Source: Collybiopsis luxurians FD-317 M1 (Eukaryota > Basidiomycota > Agaricomycetes > Agaricales > Omphalotaceae). Taken from it: a stretch of DNA of 64,000 bases. Of the stretch, positions 12,483-23,108 are shown piece by piece (positions within the stretch are counted from its first letter, which is position 1; each line of letters begins with the position of its first letter). Under the pieces are notes generated by a model that was not told the DNA's origin, ran no database searches, and saw only the letters and a list, made by a program, of their open reading frames with translations. Location of the stretch: contig KN834835.1 of NCBI GenBank assembly GCA_000827265.1, positions 168,440 through 232,439 on the forward strand. The letters run 5' to 3'. The position numbers and the translations under genes were made by a program.

Positions 12483-13946
12483 ATGTCTCCGAAGCTCATC
12501 CTAGTCACCGGAGCAACTGGTAGACAAGGCAGAGCATTCATACACGCACTCATTTCAGCTACTTCCGACATCGATAATGCTCAAAACCCTGGTTCCATCG
12601 AACACGATACACCTCCCGACTTTCACATCCTAGCTCTCACTCGCAATGCTTCCTCTTCCGCAGCAAAATCTCTTTCGATGCAGTACCCAGACCACCTTAG
12701 CATTGTCCAAGCTAACCTGGATTCCGAGCCTTCAATACGCAAGCTGTTTGAAGAAGCAAAGTCAAAAGGAGGAGGCGGCATTTGGGGAGTATTTTGCGTT
12801 TTAGCTTTCCCTGGGCTAGGTGCGAATGCGGACGGCGAGGAAGCTCAAGGAAAGGTGTGTATGTAAGTTCTGGATCGCTAATATGCGCACGTTAATGATA
12901 ACGAAACCTTTTGGATTGTCGTTCTTATCACTGAAGACTATCGCCAACCTCGCTCTAGAATACGGCGTCTCAACCTTTATCTTCTCTTCCGTCGAAAGAG
13001 GTGGTCAAAAGGACGATGATAAACCTGAAATTCTAATGCAAGATCGATATGCCAAAGTCAAAATCGAGCAATATATCAAACAGCTAGGAGAAAAAGGCCT
13101 TCCTTGGACGTACGTCGTATGCTGCTTTCTTCATTGGCTTCCTATCGTCATTGATCAATACGTACTACGCTTATACTTAGCATCCTCCGACCTGGCTTCT
13201 TCATGGAAAACTACGAGGGGACCATCGGATCTATTACAGTTGGCGTGCTCAAAGCGGGATTACAGCCTACAACTACGATTCAGATGGTGGTAAGTCCAGT
13301 ATTTTCTCGACAATTCTAAACCTAGTCGCATACCAACTCCACACCTACACAAATTATAGGCTATCGATGATATTGGCCACGTTGCTGCAGGCGTATTTAG
13401 GGTAAGTGTCCTTCCTTCGCCGCATCCGCGGGTCGACAAGGATGCAGAATTCTCAAATCCACGTACATAAAGAATCCAGAATCCTTCCACCATCAGATTC
13501 TCTGCATAATCGGCGAACGGTCAACTATGAAAGCACAAGAAGAATCATACAAACGTGCAACAGGACGTTCTCTCCCGGCCACTCCGTCCATCATAGCTCG
13601 AGGCCTTATTGCCATGAACAAACACACGAAACATCTGTGAGTGATCCTCAAAGCGTCCGTCCCACTCGAACTGTTCAATCCGGAATGACTGGTTCGGATA
13701 TATAGTATTTCGGATATCGAACGCGTTCACCGCATCCAAGAAGAACCAGATGGCCCTCGTATCGAAGTTGACGCTTCAATCGAAGCGACAAGAAGAGCGT
13801 ACCCACATTTGCGTAATTTTGAAGACTGGGCTTCGAAAGGAAAACTGTCCAGTGAGTCGAGAGACCCCGCCAACTCCGAGGGTGGGGGACGGAAGGACGG
13901 CTGGAATAAGGTTTCCGTTACAAAGTTGACTATGGGTCGGCAGTGA
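12483..13946 (+). CDS. NmrA-like NAD(P)-binding protein
   Basis: Rossmann-fold protein of the NmrA/atypical short-chain dehydrogenase family, which are redox sensors or oxidoreductases in the cytosol. Six exons fit in phase: 12483-12854, 12937-13109, 13181-13289, 13360-13401, 13473-13636 and 13706-13946, giving 366 aa. The dinucleotide-binding loop VTGATGRQG starts at residue 8. Family landmarks follow in order: IWGVFCVLAFPGLG, EEAQGK, ALEYGVSTFIFSSVERGG, ILRPGFFMENY, and AIDDIGHVAAGVF. I chose the ATG at 12483 because it places the glycine loop at the usual distance; an upstream in-frame ATG at 12429 would add 18 unremarkable residues. The C-terminal tail after residue 330 is low-complexity. 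There are no obvious pathway neighbours. Confidence 0.85.
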
Positions 13947-14243
13947 TGTACTAGGTACGGTTGACCCTACATGAATAATTGTTATGTTGCGTATATACAT
14001 CAATGTAATGGCAGGTTTGGAGAAGCTGGGGAGATGGGGTATGAGAAAGAACTCTGTCTCTTTCAAAGGACAGAATGGGGTTTATGGAATGAGTAGAAAG
14101 GTATAAACGAGTGTACAAGATTGTTGAGGTTTTTTAACAAACAAAATGAATGACGATGACCGTTACGGCCAGGGAGGTGATGAAAACAGGTACATTGGAT
14201 TCATCTGGAAGCGAATCGAAATGGTCAATAAATAATAGTTGAA
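13947..14243. other. Convergent intergenic region
   Basis: Shared 3' flank of the NmrA-like and DUF6534-like genes. Nothing else is seen. Confidence 0.5.
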
Positions 14244-16506
14244 TCAAGAACTCCGATATGAAGGAGGGTACACGTCCGACTGAGCCACTGTTGACGTGGA
14301 CCGTACAGTTGAAGATCGAGTAGGCCGAGTCGATCTGTTCACTTTTGGTCTACTTGTCCTTCGCACATCACCACTACCAGCAGCAGAGGACGCATCCTCG
14401 ACTACAGTGGCGGCAGTATCAGCATTCGTATGATTCGAAACGGACCCCGCGGTACCGAACACGCTCGATGGTCCCGGAGCTGCGTCGGCCACGCGGTAGG
14501 AAAGTAGGTTTCGAGCTCTTTCACCGAAGCTGGCTGGAGACGTTGAGGAGGCTGGTCCAGCAATCATGTAGGGCTCGGGACTCGGTGCGCGCTCAGAGGT
14601 GGGGCTTCTTGCGGACGCAGAACGACTAAGAAGGTCAGGGTTTCCGCCTGCTAGAGGCATAATTCCGCGATACCCTGATCTGGAATTCAACCTACAAAAA
14701 ATGGGGGAGAGTGAGTGCTTTGTGAGAATGGGGAATACATTGTCCGTACATTGCCACTGTAAACGGCCAAGGTAGGTATAGTTGAGACGTCGAAAAGTTT
14801 CCCGAAGAGATAGAGAACGCATGCTCACTCATGGTAATCACGTAAATCTTGTCCAACATCATCTGATACACCGTCCTGCAGGTTTCATGAAACCGAGTCA
14901 AACGAGGACAAGGCTACAGGACTTGAGATGACCGCTCACCAGCGCAAAGTTTTCGGTTCACTTGCGAACACAGCGGCCGCAACAACTTGAAACAAAATTA
15001 ACAGAACCCCCCTGATTACGACGAACTGTAGGACCCTGTGAAACATGGGGTTGTTTCTGTACATGTGAATGAAGAAAAGACGAGAAGAGAGGGAAGGGGA
15101 AAGATAGTCCAGTCAAGTCAGTCCTTGTCATATGGATGCATTCAGAGCCAACCTACATCTCAATTGCCATAGCAAAATTATTTCGATAGCTCCAAGCGAA
15201 AGCTCCAGAGGTTAACAGGTTTGCCCCCAGACGAAGGAAGTTTTGAGCATCGATCAACGACTATAAGAGTAGGTGGTTAAGACCTGTCCTATCGAAACTT
15301 TGACCTTCTTACCTTGACATTCGAAGCAATAAAAGTACTCCATAAGGTTGTTTTGAACAAAAAATGAGCTGCGACTGTGTTGGATGTGACAGTCTCATTA
15401 GTGAAAGTGGGAAGAGAACTACAAAGGATACATACCACATCCGCAGGCTAGATAGAAAATGAGAAAGCCGATGCAAAAAAAAAGTGGCTTGGACAGGGAT
15501 GACGAAAAAAGCTCACCGAAAGCAGCCATTGACATGATCGTCTGTTAAACCCCCGAATCAATGATCAAAAATGAGAATCGTCGCGGATAAAAAAGAAGGA
15601 AGAGACTATACCACGACATATGATATGATATTATATATGCGGCTCACTAAGCAAGAAAGGTTCGGATAAATTAGCTCAATTGATGAGAACTTTACTACTC
15701 ACAAGGATAGATTCTTGATGCAAAGTAGATATCAACGCTGGAAAGAACGGGATTCAGGACAACAGCACCTCCCACAAGGCTAGGACATGACTAACATAAG
15801 CATCGGGATACCACTAACGACTAGCTCAATGATGAGGGCTCTGGAGTACGTAGTTAAGCCCAATGGCGTGAAGGGGAGTGATTGTTGATTATTAACCCAC
15901 CGAGGAGCCTCAAACAAGGCAGCCACATTGCCCCAGTTGAAAATCTGTGTAGCCGTATATAAGCAAGCGGGTGCGTCGAAAATTAGAATGAGATCTCATT
16001 CACAATGAAGACATATGAGGCAGCAATATCCAAGCTATCTGTGGCGACAACGAGGGCGCTAAATATCCATCATTGTCATGTCAGTCACCGGTAAACCTCT
16101 TGTGCAACCGAGATCTCACCCAAGAACGATCACCTAGCAGGTGCATAGTATATATGAGTTATGCAAGAAAAAGCGAAAGAACGCGTCACTCACCATAGCA
16201 TTTACATAGACACTATCATCGTTTCGACGAAAGTAACTCCATAATTGAGCTCCTACAATTCCGACCAGTCTTTCGATCTACATTTCAGTACTCGTACTAT
16301 ACCCAGAGTATATTCGCCTCCACGGGTTCATGTTAAGTGAAACTTACAAGGTAGAGAGAATCGTTCCTGAAAAATTACGGGCTCAAATCGACGCTCTTGC
16401 TCGTTTGGGAGATGCAAAAGGACCCACCAAGGAATGGATTCAGGAAAAGGTCCTGGAGCTCATCTAAAGCGCTGTCAGGAGATGTAGGCGAACCGATCGA
16501 GGACAT
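14244..16506 (-). CDS. Multi-TM membrane protein, DUF6534-like
   Basis: Basidiomycete 7-TM-type protein of unknown function, broken into many short exons on the minus strand. The start is MSSIGSPTSPDSALDELQ (ATG at 16504-16506). Recognisable exon products in order include ERLVGIVGAQLWSYFRRND, FNWGNVAALFEAPRWVNN, ALIIELV joined to VDIYFASRIY, VAAHFLFKTTLWSTFI, GANLLTSGAFAWSY, VVIRGVLLILFQVVAAAVFA, TVYQMMLDKIYVITM and finally LNSRSGYRGIMP. The succession of hydrophobic exons and the closing LNSR signature are characteristic of DUF6534 proteins. The last exon continues into a long Ser/Thr/Pro-rich tail, probably cytosolic and disordered. Some internal exon edges are uncertain, so the exact length is not given. 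A dead partial copy lies 1.1 kb upstream. Confidence 0.68.
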
Positions 16507-17639
16507 GGTGGAAATGAAGAATGGCCAGGAAGGAAGGGAAAAGGGAAAGGACAAAAAGGAAGGGAAAACAATATTCTAGCCCAAAGGATCTGTATATTGC
16601 GTCGTATACGTATTCGACAGAATCTCGTGCCTATGTGGAAATTATCGTCAAGGTTACTATGGAACTTAAGCGCTCTGAACCAGGAGGCTCGACAGCTGAA
16701 AACATATGCAGGGCTATGCGCATGCATACATTGAGCGATTCTGTACACAGCAATACTTGACAGTATTGATCTGTTTAAAGGAAGTGAATTGGCTATGATA
16801 CCATCTGTCACTCGCGTTCTCAATACTTATCTTATATCAACTTTAGGTTGTTCCATGTGCACAAGACTCTTCTGCGATGTGAACGCGAGTTGGGAACCAT
16901 TCACAGCTAGGATGTTTATCATGACTAGACGCTCAACTAACGTGTCCTGTAGAACCCGATTCAATTTCCTGACCTGTCAAGGGAGCGAGCTTGAGAACAC
17001 AGTCCGATGTGAATTTGCACGAAAAAGACACAGAGAAAAGTTGGGTGGTAAAGACCAGCCCCGGTATATCTCTGGCGATTGGCATCCAACTTCCTAGCTG
17101 TGGAGGAAGTTATAGGCCTCCCTAGTAAGTTTAAGAAATGACAAATATTTCTCCGTCCTCTGCCGATCCGATTCACTGAAATCCGAAGGCAGCGTTGAGA
17201 TAGCGTTAGTGAATAAGGATTCGAGCTCCTGGCGCTGTCGCTGAGAACTTCTGTTCTCTGTAAATTTGTAACGCATAGGACGTGAACCTGAAACTGGAAA
17301 AGACCAGATGATTCTCCAATTTATGTGGATTCAGTTGGACTACTGCCATGACGATAAAGTAGACAAAGTCCGGTGGTGTCGACCTACCTATAACACTAAC
17401 ATTATTCAAAATCACTGGCGAAACAGTCACAGTGCCAGGGAACCAGGATAGTGGATGGAGAAATCTTGTATGGCTCCAGATCGAGGCTCTGGCAGCGAGG
17501 GTGTCACTGAGCTCCCCTCGGTCTACTAGTACTGAATCACATATTTATGTGTTCAAACCCAAAGTGAACCGCAATTTCTTTGAACGCAATCGTCACATCA
17601 GCAAAAGTCAGAAGATAGAACTAAGACAAGGGATACTTG
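16507..17639. other. Intergenic between DUF6534-like gene and its dead copy
   Basis: No supported gene. Sequence near 17120-17240 resembles 18420-18560 (shared TAAGTTTAAG.AATG and ATTCGAGC.CC.GGCGC), so the duplication that produced the dead copy included upstream flank. A minus-strand frame at 17094-17276 (60 aa) has no family pattern. Confidence 0.45.
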
Positions 17640-18310
17640 ACACATTCAAATTTCCCAGGCCGAATGGAAATCGAGAAAACCGATGTAACAAATAAGAGAA
17701 ACGGATAGCAAATAAAGCTTACCGAAATTAGCCAGTCGTGTCTGTTACTCACTCCAAAAAACAATCGCCAAGATGACCTGTCGTCGATAAAGTAGCGCCA
17801 GGAACAGACTGTAACGTGGCAGATGATATGAGATTATCGGGGGCAGCAATATTCGAGTTATTTGCTCCCGGTGAACCATTTCCGCACAACTCCGACCGAA
17901 ATCTTGAAGAACGCTCCCGTAGCAGACACATAGTATCTATCGGCCATGCAAGGAAGAGCATTGAAAGAACATGTCACTCACATGGATCTTTCAAGACGAT
18001 ATCATCGGTTCGATCAAAATGATTGAGTACTCAAAATTTCAACTAGCCTTTCAGCCTACGTTTCCGTCCCCATCCTCCCTCTCAGGGTGTAATTACATTG
18101 ACGGGTTTGCGTGAAGAGAAGATTACAAGGGAGAGAGTCATTCTGATTAAGAGTCCAATTAACAATTTTTCATGTTTGAGAGATTCAAAAGTACGCACCA
18201 AGAAAACTGAAATGGACTAAGCGGGACTTCTTGGGGTGCATTTGAGGTGGGAGGAATTGTAGGCAAACCGCTCAAGGATGTAGTGGAAATGAAAGTGGCT
18301 GGGAAGGACG
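17640..18310 (-). pseudogene. Decayed partial copy of the DUF6534-like gene
   Basis: Minus-strand sequence aligns by eye with the 5' half of the gene at 14244-16506. For example, 17940-18060 resembles 16170-16290, 18250-18300 resembles 16470-16515, and 17655-17745 resembles 15465-15525. The position matching the ATG at 16504-16506 reads plus-strand TGT instead of CAT, so the start codon is lost. Exons carry frame breaks and the 3' half of the gene is absent. It is a tandem duplicate that decayed. Confidence 0.6.
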
Positions 18311-18758
18311 CAAAAAAAAAAGAAAAGAAAACCGAATTGTAGTTCAAAGGATCCCAGTGCTGATCCAATAGACATCGGATTCAGCGAAGGAGAACCGAAA
18401 CACGATAAAGAAACTGGTAAGCTGGTAAGTTTAAGCAATGTCCTCGGTCCCCTGCTATTAAACCGATATATATCTAGGCAGCACCGAGGTTACCTATCAA
18501 TGATGGGTATGATTCGAGCCCCAGGCGCAAAAACTGCACCTTTACTACTCAGCCAGCGTAAAGGGCCTACCATCAGAAGAGATCTGAAAATTCTGCAGCC
18601 TACCTTGACTAGTGTCGCGACAGTAAAGATAACAAAATTTCAGCATTCAATCACGCTGGGCGAATTTCATATATAGATAGCCTGTTTCTGTTCAGTAATT
18701 TGCTGTAAAGATGACGACGATCCACTTGTAACATGGCACGTAGGCGTATTAATCTCCA
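18311..18758. other. Duplicated upstream flank
   Basis: Contains the 18420-18560 stretch similar to 17120-17240. No gene is seen. Confidence 0.4.
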
Positions 18759-19402
18759 TCATGCCCTGGCGAACTTGTTGATGACTCGCCTATGTAGCCA
18801 CGACCAGATCATGTTGTCCACATCGAATGGTTTGACAGCGTTTCTATTGTCGACCGGAACACTACTTGTGGTAGATCCAGAGCCGAATGTGGCAGTATTA
18901 AACAGTGGGATGTGGGCAGCTGGAATGTCCATTGGTGCAGGTAAGGGAGTCGGAGAAAGCCGGGTAAGGAGGACGAGTCGTAGGCGGGTTAGGACAGGCT
19001 GAGCCGTGCAGATCGCCTTGAGAAGACCGTTCTGAGGGACGACAAGGCTCTGGAAGATTCCACGCCGGAGGTTCGTTAGGAACTTGATTAGGATCTGAAG
19101 CTGTAACGGCACTACTCAATCTGGGGATCTTTTGGAATGAGCTGGCGGCCAACTTGTCGTCTGGAAAGGGTTTATCGGACACTTTATATTGCTCTTCCTC
19201 CTCCGAACCCTTCTGAGACTTTAGTAAATCGGCGGCTGTGAGAACTGTGAATGGGAGGCAATGGGAGGCTTTCGGTTGAGGGACGACGTTTGAGGGCGTC
19301 AGGATGAAACGACCGGGAAGTTGCCGACTTCTGTGATGTCATTGCCGACCTCTCCTTGTCGGCATCAGAGGCAGACCTGCAACAATCATGATGGTCACTC
19401 AT
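18759..19402 (-). other. Possible hypothetical gene, structure unresolved
   Basis: Several overlapping minus-strand frames are open here: a 72 aa frame from 19402, a 94 aa Pro/Ser-rich frame to 18898, and a frame ending at 18759. A reading through KGSEEEEQYKVSDKPFPDDK is possible if frames are joined near 19210. No exon chain satisfied both splice sites and phase. The upstream ATG lies inside a repeat shared with the cassette leaders (19380-19520). Coding status is doubtful. Confidence 0.22.
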
Positions 19403-20136
19403 ACTACCGCCGCGACTGACGATCGAAAAAGTAAGACGACGACTTGAAGATGGATACCTTTACCCATCTGGCTTTCTATTGTTCGCCTCTTACTTCACCC
19501 GAGAGATTTAACGATCACCCTATCATATTGTAAGTTGTGGAAGATTCGGAGCAAGCCTGGGAGATTCTGCAACCGCTGAACATCTGATCAAAAATACGAG
19601 AAGGGAGATATCTTCCGGCTGTTGAATAGCATTTTACAACTACCTCGATGGAAAATATCAAGCTGTTATGCATCACGATGTTTGACACTACCTACTTGAC
19701 ATTGGCCGTCTTTGAACTGACCTGCCTTGAACACTTACGGATTCAAGTAACCTGGGCACATGAGTCCTTGTTTCTTCTGTGCCCTCTTAATTTTAGCCGC
19801 TTCAATCCTATCACCTTTCAGGTACTAGCTCGAGCAAGTGGTTGTATCGTTAGCAGATAATGAGAAAAATTTACAAGGTTCTAGATATTTAGTGCCAAGG
19901 CGGTAGAAAGTGTTGAACTGCTCTGAATCATGATCGCACGGGTTGCGACCTGTTGCGACATATACTGTGGCCTCAAACCGGTGAAGCAAATTGTCAACAA
20001 TCATGATGATCCTCCCATACTGCTACTGACGATGATAGAAAAACTGGAACAGCAAGTATCCATCTTTCCGCCCGAGTTTCCATTGTTTGCTTCTCACCCG
20101 AGTCAGAGACTCTTTCCTCCTTAGCCCATTCTTAAC
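19380..20136 (+). repeat. Two copies of the cassette leader
   Basis: The block 19380-19520 and the block 19960-20110 share AACAATCATGATG, a CCCATACTGCTACTGACGAT-like stretch, AAGTATCCAT and CACCCGAG. The same leader precedes the membrane-protein genes at 25900-26090 and 29170-29390. It is probably promoter sequence that travels with the cassette. The first block has no gene behind it. The rest of the interval shows no gene. Confidence 0.5.
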
Positions 20137-21479
20137 ATGTCGGTAGTTTTGTGTCTGTTGATCTAGTAAGTCACTTTAATACCGATAAAATATATCTTCT
20201 TGACTTCGAGTCATGGCATTGAAAGGGTGCTTCGCGTGACTGCAGAATCTCCTGTTATCTTTCAAACCATTGGTGGTACTTTGACCCCAGGACAGACCGT
20301 AACTATGGTAGTCCAGGGACCCGCACCAAGCTTTGAAATACATTTTGAGCAGGGCGCCCTGGCCGCAGTTGCAACTACCATTGTCCCGACTGGTACTTCG
20401 GACGAATATGACTTCCCTTTGGTAATTCCGACGGAATTAACGTGAGCGTAACTGCTTAACATTCACCACAAAAAAAAACAGCTATACTGACTTCAATACT
20501 AGTGGAACCGACGCTGTCTTTCTTATTGAAACAGGAAATGTTGGAGCATTTACTGTTCAAACAGTTCCTCTTGCAGCATTTCCACAACTTAATACTGAAA
20601 AGTCTGTGTTTCTTAACGATAGAGAACAATGTGCAGAAACGTCTTAATCAGGATCTTAACGTCACCCTTAGGTACCTCAGAATCTACTCCTAGTGGTGGT
20701 ACAAGGTGAGTAAATCGGGAAAGATGTAGCCAAAGATGCATCTTACGTGTTGCCCAGTATATTTACAGCTCCTCCTTCCTCGTACGTCTCTAGTTCTCTA
20801 AGGGATAGGTATGGGGATTCATCTTCAAACCAGACAATCAACAAGCTCGAGAGGCTCTATATCGTCGGTCATTGAAAGCCATTCCTTATTCAATAGCTTA
20901 CACATTCCCTAGGAGTTCTCCAGAACCCGCATCTACGACTTCCCACGCACCAACTGGCGGGGAAACGATAAAATCGAGTCACAGTGTTATCATTGGCAGC
21001 GTGGTGGGAGGGGTAGGGTCACTGATTCTCATTGGAGCTATACTGCTCTGTCGTCGATACCGTACTCGACGCTCCACAACAGTTCAACAAATAAATGCTG
21101 CAGCAGGCCATGATGAGGATTCTGCGAATGGGACCATCTCCCCTTTCGTAGGTATTCAAACCACCTCTCAATTTCCTGAAAAACGTCAGCCTACAGCAAA
21201 CTGGAGGCTTGAAAACATCCGAGACACAGAGAACGATGAGAACGCCACCCCATCAACGTCTTCCACTCATATGCGAAGGATTTTTTCGATACTCAAGAGA
21301 ATATCTATGAATCGATCGACAGAACTCCCAGTGGCGAGCCAGAGATTAGGCAGAACAATCGCAGAGTCAGAGAGTTTCGTCATCAGGATAGTGGGTGGAG
21401 TCATCCGGCTGAGGCTCGGGATCGAGATTCTGGTAGCGAAGATGTCATTGAGCTTCCTCCGGACTACGCTTCGGTATGA
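20137..21479 (+). pseudogene. Cassette copy A: membrane-protein pseudogene
   Basis: Paralogue of the gene at 26095-27653. A signal exon (20137-20165), an extracellular domain (TLTPGQTVTMVVQG), short linker exons, a stalk, a TM segment (VVGGVGSLILIGAILLC) and a basic cytosolic start (RRYRTRR) are all recognisable. Two lesions are visible. The codon joined across the first intron becomes TAG where copy B has TGG, ending the protein at residue 10. A one-base deletion near 21335, relative to copy B, shifts the tail out of frame; the next frame still spells the conserved ending VIELPPDYASV. The gene is therefore considered dead unless translation starts further in. Confidence 0.7.
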
Positions 21480-21708
21480 TGTCATGTCGTAAAATAGCTC
21501 TCTCTACCCTTGACCCCAGTTCTGGTGAGGCACAGAAGGCGGAGGTCCCGAAAGATGCTGTTTGGGTGAAAAAGGAAAAGGACCCAACCTGTTGATACGT
21601 ATACAGAACATATTCATGCGCATATAGTCAGCAAGAACCCCGAACGTTGCCAACTGTCCAACTCACCATAAGCCTCCCATGCCCTGGCTGAGCATGCATC
21701 TTCAAATC

Positions 21709-21944
21709 AGCCACCCCATCAACGTCTTCCATTCATATGTAGAAAATTCTTTCGATAATCAGGAGGATATCTATAAATCATATAACAGAAGCCCCCAATG
21801 GTGAGCCAGAGATAAGGCGGAACAATCGCAGAGTAAGGGAGATTTGTCACCAGGATAGTGGGTGGTGGGTGGAGAGATTCTCACAATTGAGATTCTGCAA
21901 GCGAGGGTGTGATTGAGCTTCCTCCGAACTACCCTGCAGTATGA
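21709..21944 (+). pseudogene. Duplicated tail fragment of cassette gene
   Basis: A second decayed copy of the 3' end of the preceding gene. 21709-21740 repeats 21242-21272 (CCACCCCATCAACGTCTTCC), and the stretch ends like VIELPPNYPAV. It has frame breaks and no upstream exons. Confidence 0.6.
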
Positions 21945-22399
21945 TTTTGTCTTGTAGAATGAATCGAAGTCTCGTGTCAGTACATCATAGAATCCAGCAC
22001 AGGTGCACTTGCTACCCCAATTCTCAAATGCTGTGCGGACTGATCCTGTGTACCCCAATTGGATTTCTTTATTTTCAAAAAGGCGGATAGATTGTCTTCA
22101 CGATCGGCTGCCACCTGGGCTGTTGTTGCGAAACGTCTCCGTTAAATCTCTACCCGCGTCAGAGAAATTCGAAAATAGAACAGTTGAGAAGTCTGTACAG
22201 TGTGTCTTCCTGCGCGCGATCTGCAATAAGTGAAGAGTAGAACTTTTACTGCGTGTCACTCAAGAGAACCAGGAAATGACAATCCAACAGCGGAAGACAT
22301 ACTAGAATTCACATAAATTCGCAAAAATATTATACAAGTACATCGCCAAGGACAATGTACCTTTGGTAGATCCTTCCTGTGCAAGGATACAACACGAAA

Positions 22400-22452
22400 T
22401 CACTTGGCTTCCCCAACCAAAGGCTCGACAATCTCGACCGCGCGCTTGAACT
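22400..22452 (-). pseudogene. Last-exon remnant of the soluble cassette partner, copy A
   Basis: The minus strand reads FKRAVEIVEPLVGEAK then stop, matching the final exon of the genes at 28028-28741 and 31282-32001. Similarity stops abruptly at about 22452 and no other exon is present, so copy A lost its partner gene. The stretch 21990-22400 resembles the spacers at 27690-28030 and 30800-31280. Confidence 0.6.
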
Positions 22453-22623
22453 CTACCACAAACGGTTACCTGATAAGCGATGTCAATTTGGACTTGGCAT
22501 TGGCCGTTCGGCCCGCCAGATAGTACATTACCTACCGGTAGACGCACTCACAAGCCCACAGAGAGTCTTTCGTTAATCTATCGAAGCAGATATCAATAAT
22601 TCATGTAAGGGTACTTGGGTGCT

Positions 22624-23108
22624 TTAAACAATCGCTTTCACAATCAGGAAGGTATACGTGGCGGTAAGGTTAAGGGCGCCGCAAACAGTGATAATGATCT
22701 CGCCAACGAGAGGGAGGAGTTCCGCGAGCAATCCACCAACGAGACCACAAATGAGCTGGATGAGAGTAGCGGCGAGGCCAAGGATGTCGCAGAGGAGAGG
22801 GAAGATGACGTTGGTTTCGAGAGAAGAAACGACTTTTAACACAGCAGCGACGGCCTCGAAGACGAGCTACAAGGTAATCGTGTCAAATGCGGCTCTACAG
22901 ACGAAGGGACACCAAAGAAACATATGTTCAAAAGACAAATAACCAGTTGGGCGATATCGGCGACGAGAAGGACAACACCGTCCACTGTGGTCAAGACAGT
23001 GATGAGAGCAGCTTTAACCAGAGCGTTAACGTCGGTAATGGCGTCGTTGAGAACATGTTTAATGTCGTTAACGATCGGTGTCAAGACCTCGATGGTGCAG
23101 TTTTCGGA
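22624..23108 (-). CDS. Hydrophobic protein, 5' exons unresolved
   Basis: Two minus-strand exons join in phase 0: 23108-22944 and 22866-22624. The product (at least 136 aa) begins SENCTIEVLTPIVNDIK and is almost entirely hydrophobic helices, with ALVKAALITVLTTVDGVVLL in the first exon and LAATLIQLICGLVGGLLAEL in the last, ending LIVKAIV. Most charged residues lie in the first third. This resembles basidiomycete secreted or membrane hydrophobic proteins, but no named family fits with confidence. No start exon with a signal peptide was found upstream, so the gene is either longer than shown or truncated. Plus-strand frames across the same bases are antisense shadows. Confidence 0.5.
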
